Origin: Butyricicoccus intestinisimiae
GTDB taxonomy: Bacteria; Bacillota; Clostridia; Oscillospirales; Butyricicoccaceae
Length of the DNA stretch: 64,000 nucleotides
Direction of reading: 5' to 3'
Assembly: GCF_018918345.1 (NCBI RefSeq)
Contig: NZ_JAHLQI010000001.1
Location: 186,001-250,000, forward strand
The notes below the pieces were generated by a model. The model saw only the letters and a program-made list of their open reading frames with translations, was not told the DNA's origin and did not search any database. A program made the translations under genes and the position numbers. This document shows positions 41,857-52,026 of this stretch, piece by piece. The stretch's first letter is position 1; the number at the start of each line of letters is the position of its first letter.

Positions 41857-44312
41857 AACAAGAAGTTTGCCGTGTAGCGATTTCCGGCGCGACGTATGCG
41901 TTTGATAAGCTGTACGACTACGACATTCCGCCGGAGCTGGCGGGAGCAGTCGTGCCCGGCGTGCGGGTGCTCATTCCGTTTGGACGCGGTGACCGCACGC
42001 GGGAGGCGATTGTTGTGCGCATGGGCTGCGACCCGCGGGCACAATATGAGCGCAAGTGCATACTGGAGGTGCTGGATGCGGAACCGGTGTTAGACGAACA
42101 CGCGCTGTCTCTGGCGGCGCATTTGTGTTCCACGCTGTTTTGCACGTTTTATGATTGCGCCCGCGCGATGCTGCCGGCAGGGCTTTGGTTTCGCAAAACC
42201 GAGCGATATGAGCTGACGAAATCAACAACCGAAGCGATGAGGCAGGAGCTTGCAGCGACCTATCCGGTGCTACAGAATTTTTCCAAACGAAAGCGTGCGA
42301 TTGCGGTCAAGAAATTGACCGAGCTGTGCGGTGGTGCGCTGCCGGAACAACAAATCCACGCGCTGGTGCAGCAGCACATTTTGCAGCAGACGAGTACCTT
42401 TGACCGGCGCATGAACGACAAGACCGTGACAATGCATCGGCTGGGCATGCCGTACGATGACGCGATGGCAATGGCAGAACGCGGACGCAGTTCGGTTCGT
42501 ATGGACATTGTCAGTGTGTTGGCGCAGGAAGGACGCATGAGCCGGACAGACCTGAAATATATGACCGGTGCGAGCGACAGCACAATCCGTGCCATGGTCA
42601 AAAATGGTATGCTGGCTCAATGGGAGGAACAAACGTTCCGACTGCCCGAGCAGCCGGAACTGTCGGAACGAAAAGAGTTTGTGCTCAGTCAGGCGCAGCA
42701 GACGGTGTATAACCGCATGGAACCGCTGCTGCTGTCCGGACATCCGGAAGCGGCACTGCTGTTCGGTGTGACGGGCAGCGGCAAAACGCAGGTGTATATG
42801 CGGCTCATTGACCGCACGTTGCAGGCTGGGAAAAGCGCGATTGTCCTTGTACCGGAAATTGGCTTGACGCCGCAGCTGATTTGCAAATTTATGGCGCAGT
42901 TCGGCAGCTGCACAGCCGTACTGCACTCCGCCCTGTCGGTCGGAGAACGATATGACAGCTGGAAACGAATTCGCTCCGGAGAAGCCCGCGTGATTGTCGG
43001 CACACGGTCGGCAGTATTCGCACCGGCGCAGAATTTGGGGCTTATCATTTTGGACGAAGAACAGGATGACGCCTATAAATCCGAAAACAGTCCGCGCTAT
43101 CATGCGCGGGATGTGGCAAAATACCGTGCGATGCAGGAAAATGCGTTTGTGCTGCTCGGCTCTGCAACACCTGCGATTGAGACATTTTATGGCGCAGAGA
43201 CCGGAAAATATCCCGTGCTGCATTTGCGCGAGAGGTATTCCGGTGCAGCACTGCCGCGCGTCACGATTGCAGACATGCGCGGCACGATACAGCAAGGGTA
43301 TATCAGCGCCATCGGCCCCGTTTTGCGGCAGGCCATGCAGCGCTGCTTTGCGGAGGGGCATCAGTGCATTTTGTTTTTAAATCGGCGCGGTGCTGCCAAA
43401 CAAGTCACATGCCCATCGTGCGGCTGGACGCCAGCGTGTCCGTCGTGCAGTGTTTCGATGACGTATCATTCCGTCAATCACCGCCTCATGTGTCACTATT
43501 GCGGCAAGAGCATTCCCGTCCGGCGCACCTGCCCGAACTGCGGCAGCACGCACCTCAAATGGGAGGGCACCGGCACACAGCGGTTGGAGACAGAACTGCA
43601 GCAGATGTTTCCGGAGCGAAAAATTCTCCGCATGGATGCGGATACGACAAGCACCAAAGGCTCGCATGCGAAGCTGCTGGAAGCGTTTGCAGAAGATCAA
43701 GCGGATATTTTGCTTGGCACACAGATGGTCACCAAGGGATTGGATTTTGACCGCGTGACGCTGGTCGGTATTGTAGACGCGGATCAATCGCTGTTTGCGC
43801 AGGATTACCGCGCGCGCGAGCGCACGTTCTCTCTGCTCACGCAGGTTGTGGGACGCGCCGGACGCCGGCAGACACAGGGACAGGCGATTATTCAGACGTA
43901 TCATCCGCAGGACGAGGTGATTTTGGACGCAGCGCGGCAGGATTACGAACGATTTTATGAGGCGGAGATAGAACGCCGCCGGATGCTGCAATGTCCGCCC
44001 ATTGCGCAGTTGGTTGTGCTGACTGCCGTGGGAGAACGTGAACGCGATGTCTTGGCGGCGCTGGTCGCCGTCAAGCAGCGTATGGAGAGCTTGATGGCTG
44101 GCGCGTTTTCGGATTTTTGCTATCCGATTTTGGGGCCTGCACCGGCAACTGTGGTGCGGGTGCAAAACCGATACCGCTATCATTTGACCATCCGCTGTCC
44201 GGACAACAAGCGCCGACGCGCGTTGCTTGATGGTATTTTGCGGGAAGCAGGTGCCAGCCGCAATTTCCGCGGGGTGACCATGTATGCAGATGTCAACCCG
44301 ATGCAGATATAA
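41853..44312 (+). CDS. priA: primosomal protein N' (replication restart helicase)
   Basis: 819 residues. N-terminal 3'-DNA-binding and winged-helix domains (to ~270), then the helicase core with Walker A LLFGVTGSGKTQVY, Walker B LIILDEEQDDAYK, the zinc-binding insertion (CPSCGWTPACPSCS and CHYCGKSIPVRRTCPNCGS), and motif V/VI TQMVTKGLDFDRVTL and GRAGRRQTQGQAI. It restarts stalled replication forks by loading the helicase. Starts by ATGA overlap with coaBC. Confidence 0.97.
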   Translation: MKQEVCRVAISGATYAFDKLYDYDIPPELAGAVVPGVRVLIPFGRGDRTREAIVVRMGCDPRAQYERKCILEVLDAEPVLDEHALSLAAHLCSTLFCTFYDCARAMLPAGLWFRKTERYELTKSTTEAMRQELAATYPVLQNFSKRKRAIAVKKLTELCGGALPEQQIHALVQQHILQQTSTFDRRMNDKTVTMHRLGMPYDDAMAMAERGRSSVRMDIVSVLAQEGRMSRTDLKYMTGASDSTIRAMVKNGMLAQWEEQTFRLPEQPELSERKEFVLSQAQQTVYNRMEPLLLSGHPEAALLFGVTGSGKTQVYMRLIDRTLQAGKSAIVLVPEIGLTPQLICKFMAQFGSCTAVLHSALSVGERYDSWKRIRSGEARVIVGTRSAVFAPAQNLGLIILDEEQDDAYKSENSPRYHARDVAKYRAMQENAFVLLGSATPAIETFYGAETGKYPVLHLRERYSGAALPRVTIADMRGTIQQGYISAIGPVLRQAMQRCFAEGHQCILFLNRRGAAKQVTCPSCGWTPACPSCSVSMTYHSVNHRLMCHYCGKSIPVRRTCPNCGSTHLKWEGTGTQRLETELQQMFPERKILRMDADTTSTKGSHAKLLEAFAEDQADILLGTQMVTKGLDFDRVTLVGIVDADQSLFAQDYRARERTFSLLTQVVGRAGRRQTQGQAIIQTYHPQDEVILDAARQDYERFYEAEIERRRMLQCPPIAQLVVLTAVGERERDVLAALVAVKQRMESLMAGAFSDFCYPILGPAPATVVRVQNRYRYHLTIRCPDNKRRRALLDGILREAGASRNFRGVTMYADVNPMQI

Positions 44313-44350
44313 TACAGATAGAATCATAAAAACCAAGAGGAGTTTATCAA

Positions 44351-44836
44351 ATGGCTGTAAGACCTATTATTTATGATCCGGATCCGATTTTGTACAAGAA
44401 ATGTCATCCGGTAACAAAATTTGACAAGAAGTTGGGAAACATCCTGACGGATATGACCCAGACAATGATACATGCCAACGGTGTAGGTCTGGCAGGCCCG
44501 CAGATCGGTTATATGCGCCGTGTCTGCGTGGTGCTCGACACGCTGGACAATGACAAAATTATTGAGATGGTCAATCCGGAAGTAGTTGCAACCGAAGGGG
44601 AGCAGACCGGTTCGGAAGGCTGCCTCAGCTTTCCAAATAAATTCGGTATGGTTACCCGTCCGCGCATCGTAACCGTTCGCGCGCAGGACAGAAACGGCGA
44701 ATGGTTCACGGTTCAGTCGCATGATTTGACGGCACGTGCATTCCTGCACGAGATTGACCATCTGGATGGCCATGTATTTACGGAAAAGGTAACCGAGTAT
44801 ATCAACATGGACGAGGAAGAGGACGAAGTAGAATGA
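44351..44836 (+). CDS. def: peptide deformylase
   Basis: 161 residues. The three family motifs are present: GVGLAGPQIG (motif 1), EGCLSFP (motif 2, metal Cys) and HEIDHLDG (motif 3, two metal His and catalytic Glu). It removes the formyl group from new proteins. The acidic end (MDEEEDEVE) is normal. GAGGAG lies upstream; overlaps fmt by ATGA, so the enzymes adding and removing formyl groups are co-made. Confidence 0.97.
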   Translation: MAVRPIIYDPDPILYKKCHPVTKFDKKLGNILTDMTQTMIHANGVGLAGPQIGYMRRVCVVLDTLDNDKIIEMVNPEVVATEGEQTGSEGCLSFPNKFGMVTRPRIVTVRAQDRNGEWFTVQSHDLTARAFLHEIDHLDGHVFTEKVTEYINMDEEEDEVE

Positions 44837-45768
44837 GACTGGTCTTTATGGGAACGCCGGATTTTGCAGTCAACTCGCTGGAGCGCTTGATTCAGGACGG
44901 ACATGAAATTGTCGGCGTATTTACCCAGCCGGACAAGCCGCAGGGACGCAAAATGAAGCTGACTCCGCCGCCTGTAAAGCAGCTTGCCTTGACACACGAT
45001 ATTCCGGTGTATCAGCCGGATTCCTTCAAAAATGAGAGCCAGCTGGAGCTGCTGCGCGAGCTGAATCCGGAAGTTATTATTGTTGTGGCATACGGAAAAC
45101 TGCTGCCGGGCTATGTGCTGGATCTGCCGAAATACGGCTGCATCAATGTACACGGCTCCCTGCTGCCGAAGTATCGCGGCGCGGCGCCGGTGCAGTGGAT
45201 GGTGCTCAATGGCGAACAGACCGCCGGTGTCACGACGATGTATATGGATCGCGGTTTGGATACCGGTGATATTTTGCTGACCAGCGAAACGCCGGTCGGC
45301 GAGAACGAGACCGCAGGGGAGCTGTTTGACCGTTTGGCAGCGATGGGCGCGGATTTGCTGGCGGAAACGCTGGAACGTCTGCCGCAGGGCATTGCGCGCA
45401 CGCCGCAGGACGATGCACAATCCACCTATGTGTCTGTACTGAGCAAAGAGATGTCGGTTGTTGATTGGAGCAAACCGGCACAGCACGTACACAACCAGAT
45501 TCGCGGCTTGGATCCGTGGCCGGTTGCAGTGACCACACGCGGAGATGTGCGCCTCAAATTGTTCCAGTCGCGCATGACAGACGAAACTGCGCAGGTACCG
45601 GCAGGTACGGTGACGGTTGCAGATCCGAAGAAGGGCTTGTTCGTCGCTTGCGGCGACGGCCGTGTTTTGCAGATTACAGAAATTCAGATGGTCGGCAAAA
45701 AGCGCATGGCAGCCGGTGACTACCTGCGCGGTCATGCAATGGAGCCGGGAACGGTTCTTGGCTGCTGA
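44833..45768 (+). CDS. fmt: methionyl-tRNA formyltransferase
   Basis: 311 residues. It begins MRLVFMGTPDFAVNSLE; the folate/catalytic motif is INVHGSLLPKYRGAAPVQW, with DTGDIL following, and the C-terminal tRNA-binding OB-like domain is from ~205. It formylates initiator Met-tRNA using 10-formyl-tetrahydrofolate. Usual length. Coupled to def. Confidence 0.97.
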   Translation: MRLVFMGTPDFAVNSLERLIQDGHEIVGVFTQPDKPQGRKMKLTPPPVKQLALTHDIPVYQPDSFKNESQLELLRELNPEVIIVVAYGKLLPGYVLDLPKYGCINVHGSLLPKYRGAAPVQWMVLNGEQTAGVTTMYMDRGLDTGDILLTSETPVGENETAGELFDRLAAMGADLLAETLERLPQGIARTPQDDAQSTYVSVLSKEMSVVDWSKPAQHVHNQIRGLDPWPVAVTTRGDVRLKLFQSRMTDETAQVPAGTVTVADPKKGLFVACGDGRVLQITEIQMVGKKRMAAGDYLRGHAMEPGTVLGC

Positions 45769-45788
45769 GAAGCGAGAGGAGGAACAGC

Positions 45789-47168
45789 ATGCGTGAGAAT
45801 ACCTCCGCCCGCGAGGCAGCGGCACGGGCTTTGTTTGCCATTCGAGAAGATGACGCATGGAGCGCACCGGCGCTGAAGAAATATGCGGCGGGTCTTTCCA
45901 AGCGCGATGCTGCGCTGGCAACTGCATTGGTCGGCGGCGTGCTGCAAAACCAAGCGATGTGCGATTTTTATCTCGCGCATTACTCCAAGGTTCGTTTGAA
46001 AAAGGTTCATCCGCGCGTGCTGGATGTCCTGCGCATGGCGGTGTATCAAATGGTTTGGATGGATCGCGTTCCCAATTCGGCGGCGGTCAATGAAAGCGTT
46101 CGACTGGCGCGTTCGCTGTGCCGCGCAGACGCGCGCACCGTGAATTATGTCAACGGACTGCTGCGAACCATTGCGCGTCATGTCGACCAGCTGCCGCAGC
46201 CGGACTGTGAGACAAAGGCGGAATACTACTCGCTGCGGTACAGCCATCCGCGCTGGCTGACAGAATTGTACTTGGAACAGTTCGGCGTGAAACAGACGCG
46301 ACTGCTGCTGGAAGCGGACAACGAACCGGCACCGACTGTTTTGCGCGTCAATACGCGAAAGGCCGACACCGAAACGGTGAAATCGCGCCTTGTGCAGCAG
46401 GGTGTCAGCGTGCAAGTACACGAGAGCGTTCCGAACTGCCTGACGGTCTCCGGAACCGGCAGCTTGGAACAGCTGGATGTTTTCCGCGAGGGACTTGTCA
46501 CGGTACAGGACGGCGCAAGCCAAATGAGCGTGTATGCGCTTGATCCGAAGCCGAACAGCCGCGTACTGGACTGTTGTGCGGCGCCGGGAGGCAAAAGTTT
46601 TTTTGCCGCTGAGCGCATGGAAAACACCGGCAGTGTAACCTCGTGCGATATTTATGAGCACAAGCTGCATAAGATTCAGGAAGGCGCACAGCGTTTGGGA
46701 CTCGACAACATCCACACGCAATTGCAGGACGCCGCACAGTTCCGACCAGAATGGGAGGAAGCGTTTGATTATGTGCTGTGTGATGTGCCGTGCTCCGGCT
46801 TGGGCATTATTCGCAAAAAGCCGGAAATTCGCTATAAAGATGCGAGTGCATTGGAGTCTTTGCCGGAAATTCAGCTGGCAATTGTGAAAAATGCAGCACG
46901 ATACGTAAAAAAAGGTGGAATTTTGGTTTATTCGACGTGCACTGTGCTGCGCCGAGAAAACGAAGAAATTGTGGAAGCTTTTTTAAACAGCACGCCGCAG
47001 TTTGAAAAACAGACATTTTCTCTGCCTGTGTGTGAACAACCTGTGGATGGGTCTGTCACTCTACTGCCGCAGGTACATCATACAGATGGATTTTTTGTTG
47101 CAAAATTCCGAAAAATGGCTTACTATGAAAAAGATGACAGCACGCAGGTGCTTTCATCGGAGATTTGA
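45789..47168 (+). CDS. rsmB: 16S rRNA m5C967 methyltransferase
   Basis: 459 residues. N-terminal NusB-like RNA-binding domain (REAAARALFAIREDDAW...), then the methyltransferase with LDCCAAPGGKSFFAA (SAM site) and the catalytic Cys in CDVPCSGLGIIRKKPE. It modifies C967 of 16S rRNA. GAGAGGAGGA lies upstream. It is followed three bases later by rlmN. Confidence 0.95.
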   Translation: MRENTSAREAAARALFAIREDDAWSAPALKKYAAGLSKRDAALATALVGGVLQNQAMCDFYLAHYSKVRLKKVHPRVLDVLRMAVYQMVWMDRVPNSAAVNESVRLARSLCRADARTVNYVNGLLRTIARHVDQLPQPDCETKAEYYSLRYSHPRWLTELYLEQFGVKQTRLLLEADNEPAPTVLRVNTRKADTETVKSRLVQQGVSVQVHESVPNCLTVSGTGSLEQLDVFREGLVTVQDGASQMSVYALDPKPNSRVLDCCAAPGGKSFFAAERMENTGSVTSCDIYEHKLHKIQEGAQRLGLDNIHTQLQDAAQFRPEWEEAFDYVLCDVPCSGLGIIRKKPEIRYKDASALESLPEIQLAIVKNAARYVKKGGILVYSTCTVLRRENEEIVEAFLNSTPQFEKQTFSLPVCEQPVDGSVTLLPQVHHTDGFFVAKFRKMAYYEKDDSTQVLSSEI

Positions 47169-47171
47169 CAT

Positions 47172-48218
47172 ATGACAAAACCTGAGATTAAATGCCGGAC
47201 ACTGCCGGAGCTGAAGGAAGAGCTGCGCGGGATGGGGGAAAAGCCGTTTCGTGCAGGACAAATCTTTCAATGGCTGCATCAGGGCGTTTCTTCCTTTGAT
47301 GAAATGACCAATGTTTCCAAGCAGCTTCGCGCTAAGCTGTCCGAACAGTATCTGCTGACGGCGCCGAAGATCCTGCGCAAGCAGGTATCCAAAGTGGATG
47401 GCACAATCAAATATCTGTGGGAGCTGCACGACGGCAACTGCATTGAGAGCGTATTTATGCGGTACCATCATGGCAACTCCGCCTGTGTGTCATCTCAGGT
47501 GGGCTGCCGAATGGGCTGTAAGTTCTGCGCATCGGGTCTGGGCGGACTGGTCAGAAGCCTGTCTGCCGGCGAAATTCTCGATCAGATTCTGTTTATGCAG
47601 AAGGACACCGGCGAGCGCATCTCCAACATTGTACTGATGGGAACCGGCGAGCCGCTGGATAACTATGACAATGTCCTGCGGTTTATCCGATTGGTCGGTG
47701 CGCCGGAGGGGCTGAACATCGGACAGCGCCATATTTCGCTGTCTACGTCCGGCTTGGTGCCGCAGATTCGCCGCCTCGCTGAGGAGAAGCTGCAGATTAC
47801 CCTGTCGATTTCCCTGCATTCTCCGGACAATGAGAGCCGCAGCGCTACCATGCCGGTCAACAAGAGCTTCCCTGTCGAGCAGCTGATTGCCGCCTGCCGA
47901 GATTATTTTGACATGACAGGGCGCAGAATTTCGTATGAATATACGATGATTGACGGGGTCAGCGACCGCCCATGGCAAGCGAGAAAGCTGGCTGAGCTGC
48001 TGCGCGGCCGTCCGGCGCATGTAAATCTAATCCCTTTAAACCACGTTACGGAGAGCGGACTGCGCACTTCACCGAAGGAGCATGTCGCGGCTTTTCAAAA
48101 TATTTTGGAAAAGAACGGAGTCACGGCGACAGTCCGGCGCACATTGGGGCCGGATATTGACGCATCTTGCGGGCAGCTGCGCCGCAGGCACATCGGTGAA
48201 ACGTTCGGGAAAGAGTGA
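47172..48218 (+). CDS. rlmN: 23S rRNA m2A2503 / tRNA m2A37 radical-SAM methyltransferase
   Basis: 348 residues. The radical SAM cluster motif is CRMGCKFCASG. The methyl-carrying Cys is the late one in DIDASCGQLR. Other motifs are VLMGTGEPLDNYDNV and the N-terminal FRAGQIFQWLHQG. It methylates A2503 at the peptidyl-transferase exit and affects antibiotic response. Usual length and usual position between rsmB and the phosphatase gene. Confidence 0.96.
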   Translation: MTKPEIKCRTLPELKEELRGMGEKPFRAGQIFQWLHQGVSSFDEMTNVSKQLRAKLSEQYLLTAPKILRKQVSKVDGTIKYLWELHDGNCIESVFMRYHHGNSACVSSQVGCRMGCKFCASGLGGLVRSLSAGEILDQILFMQKDTGERISNIVLMGTGEPLDNYDNVLRFIRLVGAPEGLNIGQRHISLSTSGLVPQIRRLAEEKLQITLSISLHSPDNESRSATMPVNKSFPVEQLIAACRDYFDMTGRRISYEYTMIDGVSDRPWQARKLAELLRGRPAHVNLIPLNHVTESGLRTSPKEHVAAFQNILEKNGVTATVRRTLGPDIDASCGQLRRRHIGETFGKE

Positions 48219-48222
48219 TACA

Positions 48223-48954
48223 ATGAAAGCATATGGCAAAACCGATAAAGGTCTGGTTCGAGCGAACAATCAAGATACCTTTCGCGTAGACGTTCCGGAA
48301 AGCGGGATGGGATTTCTCGTTCTCTGCGACGGCATGGGCGGTGCCCGCGCCGGAAATATTGCCAGTGAGCGTGCAGCGAATCGGTTCTTGGAGACCATAC
48401 AAACGGCGGATGCCGCAGACACCAGTACAGACACACTGGCGGATTTGGTCGAAAAGGCTGTAAAGCTGGCGAACACAGAGGTGTTTGAGCTGTCTCAATC
48501 CTCTCCGGCATACAACGGCATGGGCACGACGCTGGTTGGCGGCATCTGCGTGGATGATCGTGTGATTCTCGCCAACGTCGGCGATTCCCGCGCGTACCTG
48601 ATTGATGGGGACAAAATCGCACAGATGAGCGCAGATCATTCGCTGGTTGCAGAGATGGTTCGCAGCGGACGACTGACCAAGGCGGAGGCTAAGACGTATC
48701 CGGGACGCAATCTCATTACGCGGGCAGTTGGCGTAGACAGCAGCGTCGAAGCGGATGTATATGAAATCAAGATGCACGAGGGGCAGACGCTGCTTCTGTG
48801 TTCGGACGGTCTGAGCGGTCCGGTGACGGACGCAGAGATCGCGGCGGCTGTCTCGCAGGCGCCGACGATGGAACAGGCGTGCACGCAATTGATTGAGCTG
48901 GCTTGCAAGGCCGGTGGGAATGACAATATTACTGTTGTATTGTACACCAAGTAG
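48223..48954 (+). CDS. stp: PP2C-family Ser/Thr phosphatase
   Basis: 243 residues from MKAYGKTDKG. PP2C motifs are RANNQD, LVLCDGMGG (metal Asp), NVGDSRAYLI and GGNDNITVV. It reverses phosphorylation by the PASTA kinase encoded next, 11 bases downstream, and acts in the cytoplasm on wall, division and translation targets. The pair is a fixed Firmicute arrangement. Confidence 0.95.
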   Translation: MKAYGKTDKGLVRANNQDTFRVDVPESGMGFLVLCDGMGGARAGNIASERAANRFLETIQTADAADTSTDTLADLVEKAVKLANTEVFELSQSSPAYNGMGTTLVGGICVDDRVILANVGDSRAYLIDGDKIAQMSADHSLVAEMVRSGRLTKAEAKTYPGRNLITRAVGVDSSVEADVYEIKMHEGQTLLLCSDGLSGPVTDAEIAAAVSQAPTMEQACTQLIELACKAGGNDNITVVLYTK

Positions 48955-48965
48955 GAGACATGGGA

Positions 48966-51116
48966 ATGGAAAATTTAGTTGGACAAACACTCGGGGGACG
49001 GTATGAAGTCCGCGAGGTGATCGGAACCGGTGGTATGGCCATTGTATACAAGGCCTACTGCACCGTTCTCCATCGTTATGTTGCCATTAAGGTCCTGAAA
49101 GAAGAATTTTCACAGGATGAAGAATTCCGCAAGCGCTTTTACAACGAGGCACAGGCGGTAGCAAAGCTCTCACAGAACAATATTGTTTCGATTTATGATG
49201 TATGTCATGCGGACAATTGTCCGGAGTATATCGTCATGGAATTGTGTGAGGGTGTCACCCTGAAGGATTATCTTCGCAAGAAGCATCACCTGACATGGCA
49301 GGAAACATTATATTTTGCACAGCAGGTAGCACGCGCACTGGATCACGCGCACAGCCGCGGCATCATCCATCAGGACATTAAGCCGCAGAACATCATGCTG
49401 CTGCGTGACGGCACGGCAAAGGTCATGGATTTCGGCATTGCCAGCTTTGCAAACAGCCAGGAAACACGCAAGGTGTCATCTGAGGCGATTGGCTCCGTGC
49501 ACTATATCTCTCCGGAGCAGGCAAAGGGCATTACGGTCGATTTCCGCACAGATCTGTATTCGCTGGGCGTTGTGATGTATGAGATGCTGACCGGAACCTT
49601 GCCGTTCCGCGGTGATACCGCCGTTGCGGTTGTCATGCAGCATTTGAATACGGTACCGCCGGTACCGAGCAGCATTGTGCCGGAAATTCCGAAGGCGATG
49701 GATGAAATTGTCATGCACGCGATGTGCGCAAACGTCAACCAGCGCTACAGCTCCGCAATGGATATGTTCCGCGATATGGAACGCCTGCGTTCCAATCCGA
49801 ATTTGGTGCTGAATTATTCCTCGCATAACAGCGATTTGGACGAAACCCGCGCGATTCCGTATCATCATGATGAAGATGCGACACAATATATTCCGCACAC
49901 ACCGGCGGCAGAGACGGATGAGGACGCAACACAGTACGTGCCGCGTGCGACGGACAATCTGAGCCGTTCGCAGCCGAGCAGCAATTATGTGCAGCGCCCC
50001 GCAGAACCGTACGACGACGATGATGAATACGAAGCGCCGGTCAGACAGCGTTCGAACGGCGGCAAAAAGAAATCCAGCGGTACAGGCAAGGTGGTTGCCG
50101 GTGCAGTGATTGTCGTTTTGCTGGCAGTTGTGGCGTTCTTTGCCTTGAAGATGGTGAACAGCGGCGGCGATACGAAAACATTGCAGGTACCGCAGTTCAT
50201 CGGTTTGAACTACTCCAAGGACATCAAGGGCAACAGCGAATATTCCGACTTCAGCTTCCAGATTACCGAACAGGAGTTCACAAAGAGCGAAGCGGAAGAT
50301 AAGAATTATTCTGACGGAGACGTCATCGACCAGAACCCGCGCGCAAAGACGACGATTGATGCCGGAACAACGGTATCGCTGACATTGGCTTCTGTCGTTG
50401 CGGATGAGGAAGAAACCAACACGGTTTCGGTTCCGTCTTTGGCAGGCAAGAGCTATGAAGATGCGCAGAGTGCTTTGCGCGCCAAGGGCTTGAAGGCAAA
50501 GCGCACCGAAAAAACCTCGGAGAGTGTGGCACAGGGCTATGTCATCGGCAGTGATCCGGAAGCCGGAGAAGATGTAGAAGTCGGTTCTACCATTACTGTG
50601 ATTGTATCTTCCGGTTCGGCAAACACCAACAAGACGGTTCCGAATCTGAAGGGCATGACCGTAGAGCAGGCTACTGCCGCTTTGGAAAAAGCTGGACTGT
50701 CGCTGGGTTCCGTGCATGAGCAGGAGAGCACAGAGACCGCCGGCACGGTTATCAGCCAGACTGTACCGTACGGAACAGAAGTCGCAAAGGGCACCAGCGT
50801 TGGCATTACCATCGCCAAGGAAGCCGCAACGACGGACGATCAGCCGGATGACAACAATGGAGGCGGCAACGGCGGAACAGGTTCTGCTTCCGTCAGCGTA
50901 ACTTCCTCGAAAATTACAGTGAGCAACCTCCCGACGGATCGTGACACGTGCAGTGTCACGATCTCCGTCGGCGGTTCGACGCTGTACAGCCATACCGTTC
51001 GCACGAGCGCCGGCACGGCGAGCTGCAATGTCAGCTACAGCAGCACCAAGCGCGTTGTTGTGACGGTTGACGGTTCGACCATCTACGATCAGGACGTTGA
51101 TTTCAGCAAACTGTGA
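48966..51116 (+). CDS. prkC: PASTA-domain Ser/Thr protein kinase
   Basis: About 716 residues; the ATG at 48966 is preferred to 48960 because GGAG lies 8 bases before it. Kinase domain (8-270): GTGGMAIVYKA, VAIKVLK, IIHQDIKPQNIML (HQD in place of HRD), VMDFGIASFA and YISPEQAKG. A flexible Asp/Glu/Arg-rich linker precedes one membrane span (VVAGAVIVVLLAVVAFFALK), then three PASTA repeats (LQVPQFIGLNY, VSVPSLAGKSYEDA, KTVPNLKGMTVEQA) and a C-terminal beta domain with a Gly/Asp-rich hinge. It senses muropeptides or lipid II outside the cell. The HQD change is seen in some active bacterial kinases. Confidence 0.95.
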   Translation: MENLVGQTLGGRYEVREVIGTGGMAIVYKAYCTVLHRYVAIKVLKEEFSQDEEFRKRFYNEAQAVAKLSQNNIVSIYDVCHADNCPEYIVMELCEGVTLKDYLRKKHHLTWQETLYFAQQVARALDHAHSRGIIHQDIKPQNIMLLRDGTAKVMDFGIASFANSQETRKVSSEAIGSVHYISPEQAKGITVDFRTDLYSLGVVMYEMLTGTLPFRGDTAVAVVMQHLNTVPPVPSSIVPEIPKAMDEIVMHAMCANVNQRYSSAMDMFRDMERLRSNPNLVLNYSSHNSDLDETRAIPYHHDEDATQYIPHTPAAETDEDATQYVPRATDNLSRSQPSSNYVQRPAEPYDDDDEYEAPVRQRSNGGKKKSSGTGKVVAGAVIVVLLAVVAFFALKMVNSGGDTKTLQVPQFIGLNYSKDIKGNSEYSDFSFQITEQEFTKSEAEDKNYSDGDVIDQNPRAKTTIDAGTTVSLTLASVVADEEETNTVSVPSLAGKSYEDAQSALRAKGLKAKRTEKTSESVAQGYVIGSDPEAGEDVEVGSTITVIVSSGSANTNKTVPNLKGMTVEQATAALEKAGLSLGSVHEQESTETAGTVISQTVPYGTEVAKGTSVGITIAKEAATTDDQPDDNNGGGNGGTGSASVSVTSSKITVSNLPTDRDTCSVTISVGGSTLYSHTVRTSAGTASCNVSYSSTKRVVVTVDGSTIYDQDVDFSKL

Positions 51117-51138
51117 TAGAAAAAAGGAATACAATGCT

Positions 51139-52026
51139 ATGAAACAGGAGAATGGATTCATTCTCAAAGGAATCGGCGGATTTTATTATGTTCGCACGGA
51201 TTCTGGAGTGATAGAATGCAAAGCACGCGGAAAATTCCGCAAATCATCACAAAAACCTGTAATCGGTGACCGTGTCATGATTGAAGTACAGGACGACGGC
51301 ACGGGTTACATTATGTCAATTGAACCGAGAAAAAACAGATTGATTCGGCCGGCAGTCTCCAATATCGACCAGCTTGTCATTGTATGCAGTGCGGCACCTC
51401 CGGTGACAGAAACGCTGCTCATTGATAAAGTCACGGCGATTGCAGAGCACAAAGGCATGGATGTCTTGATTGTCATCAATAAGTGCGACATCAATCGAGG
51501 CGATCATTTATATGACATTTACACACAGGCAGGATTTCAGGTTTTCCGCGTCAGCGCACAGACCGGCGAGGGTGTAGGAGCACTTCGAGAACAGCTGACG
51601 GGGAAAATTTCTGCATTTGCAGGAAATTCCGGTGTTGGAAAGTCCAGCTTGCTCAATGCCATCGACGAAAAGTTCCAGATGGAAACCGGCTCAATCAGCC
51701 CGAAAACAGAACGCGGCCGTCACACGACACGGCATGTGGAGCTGGTGGAGCTGGAAACCGGTGGATTTATTGCGGATACGCCGGGATTTTCTGCTTTTGA
51801 TGCAGAGCGCATGGATCTCATCCTGAAGGATGATTTACAGTACGCATTCCGTGAATTTGAGCCGTATCTGAATCAGTGCCGATTTACCGGCTGCGCCCAT
51901 GTCAAGGAAAAGGGCTGTGCCATTCGGCAGGCTGTGGAGGAAGGCAAAATTGCCAAGGAACGACACGAGAGCTACTGTCAGCTGTATGAAAGTGTTCGGA
52001 ATCTGAAGGAGTGGGAATTGAAATGA
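51139..52026 (+). CDS. rsgA: ribosome small-subunit GTPase
   Basis: 295 residues. N-terminal OB fold, then a circularly permuted GTPase: G4 VINKCD comes first, then G1 AGNSGVGKSSLLNAI and G3 ADTPGFSAF. The C-terminal zinc site is CRFTGCAHVKEKGCAIR. It checks late 30S assembly. AAAAAGGAAT lies upstream. It overlaps the thiamine kinase gene by ATGA; the rpe gene that often sits between them is missing. Confidence 0.96.
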   Translation: MKQENGFILKGIGGFYYVRTDSGVIECKARGKFRKSSQKPVIGDRVMIEVQDDGTGYIMSIEPRKNRLIRPAVSNIDQLVIVCSAAPPVTETLLIDKVTAIAEHKGMDVLIVINKCDINRGDHLYDIYTQAGFQVFRVSAQTGEGVGALREQLTGKISAFAGNSGVGKSSLLNAIDEKFQMETGSISPKTERGRHTTRHVELVELETGGFIADTPGFSAFDAERMDLILKDDLQYAFREFEPYLNQCRFTGCAHVKEKGCAIRQAVEEGKIAKERHESYCQLYESVRNLKEWELK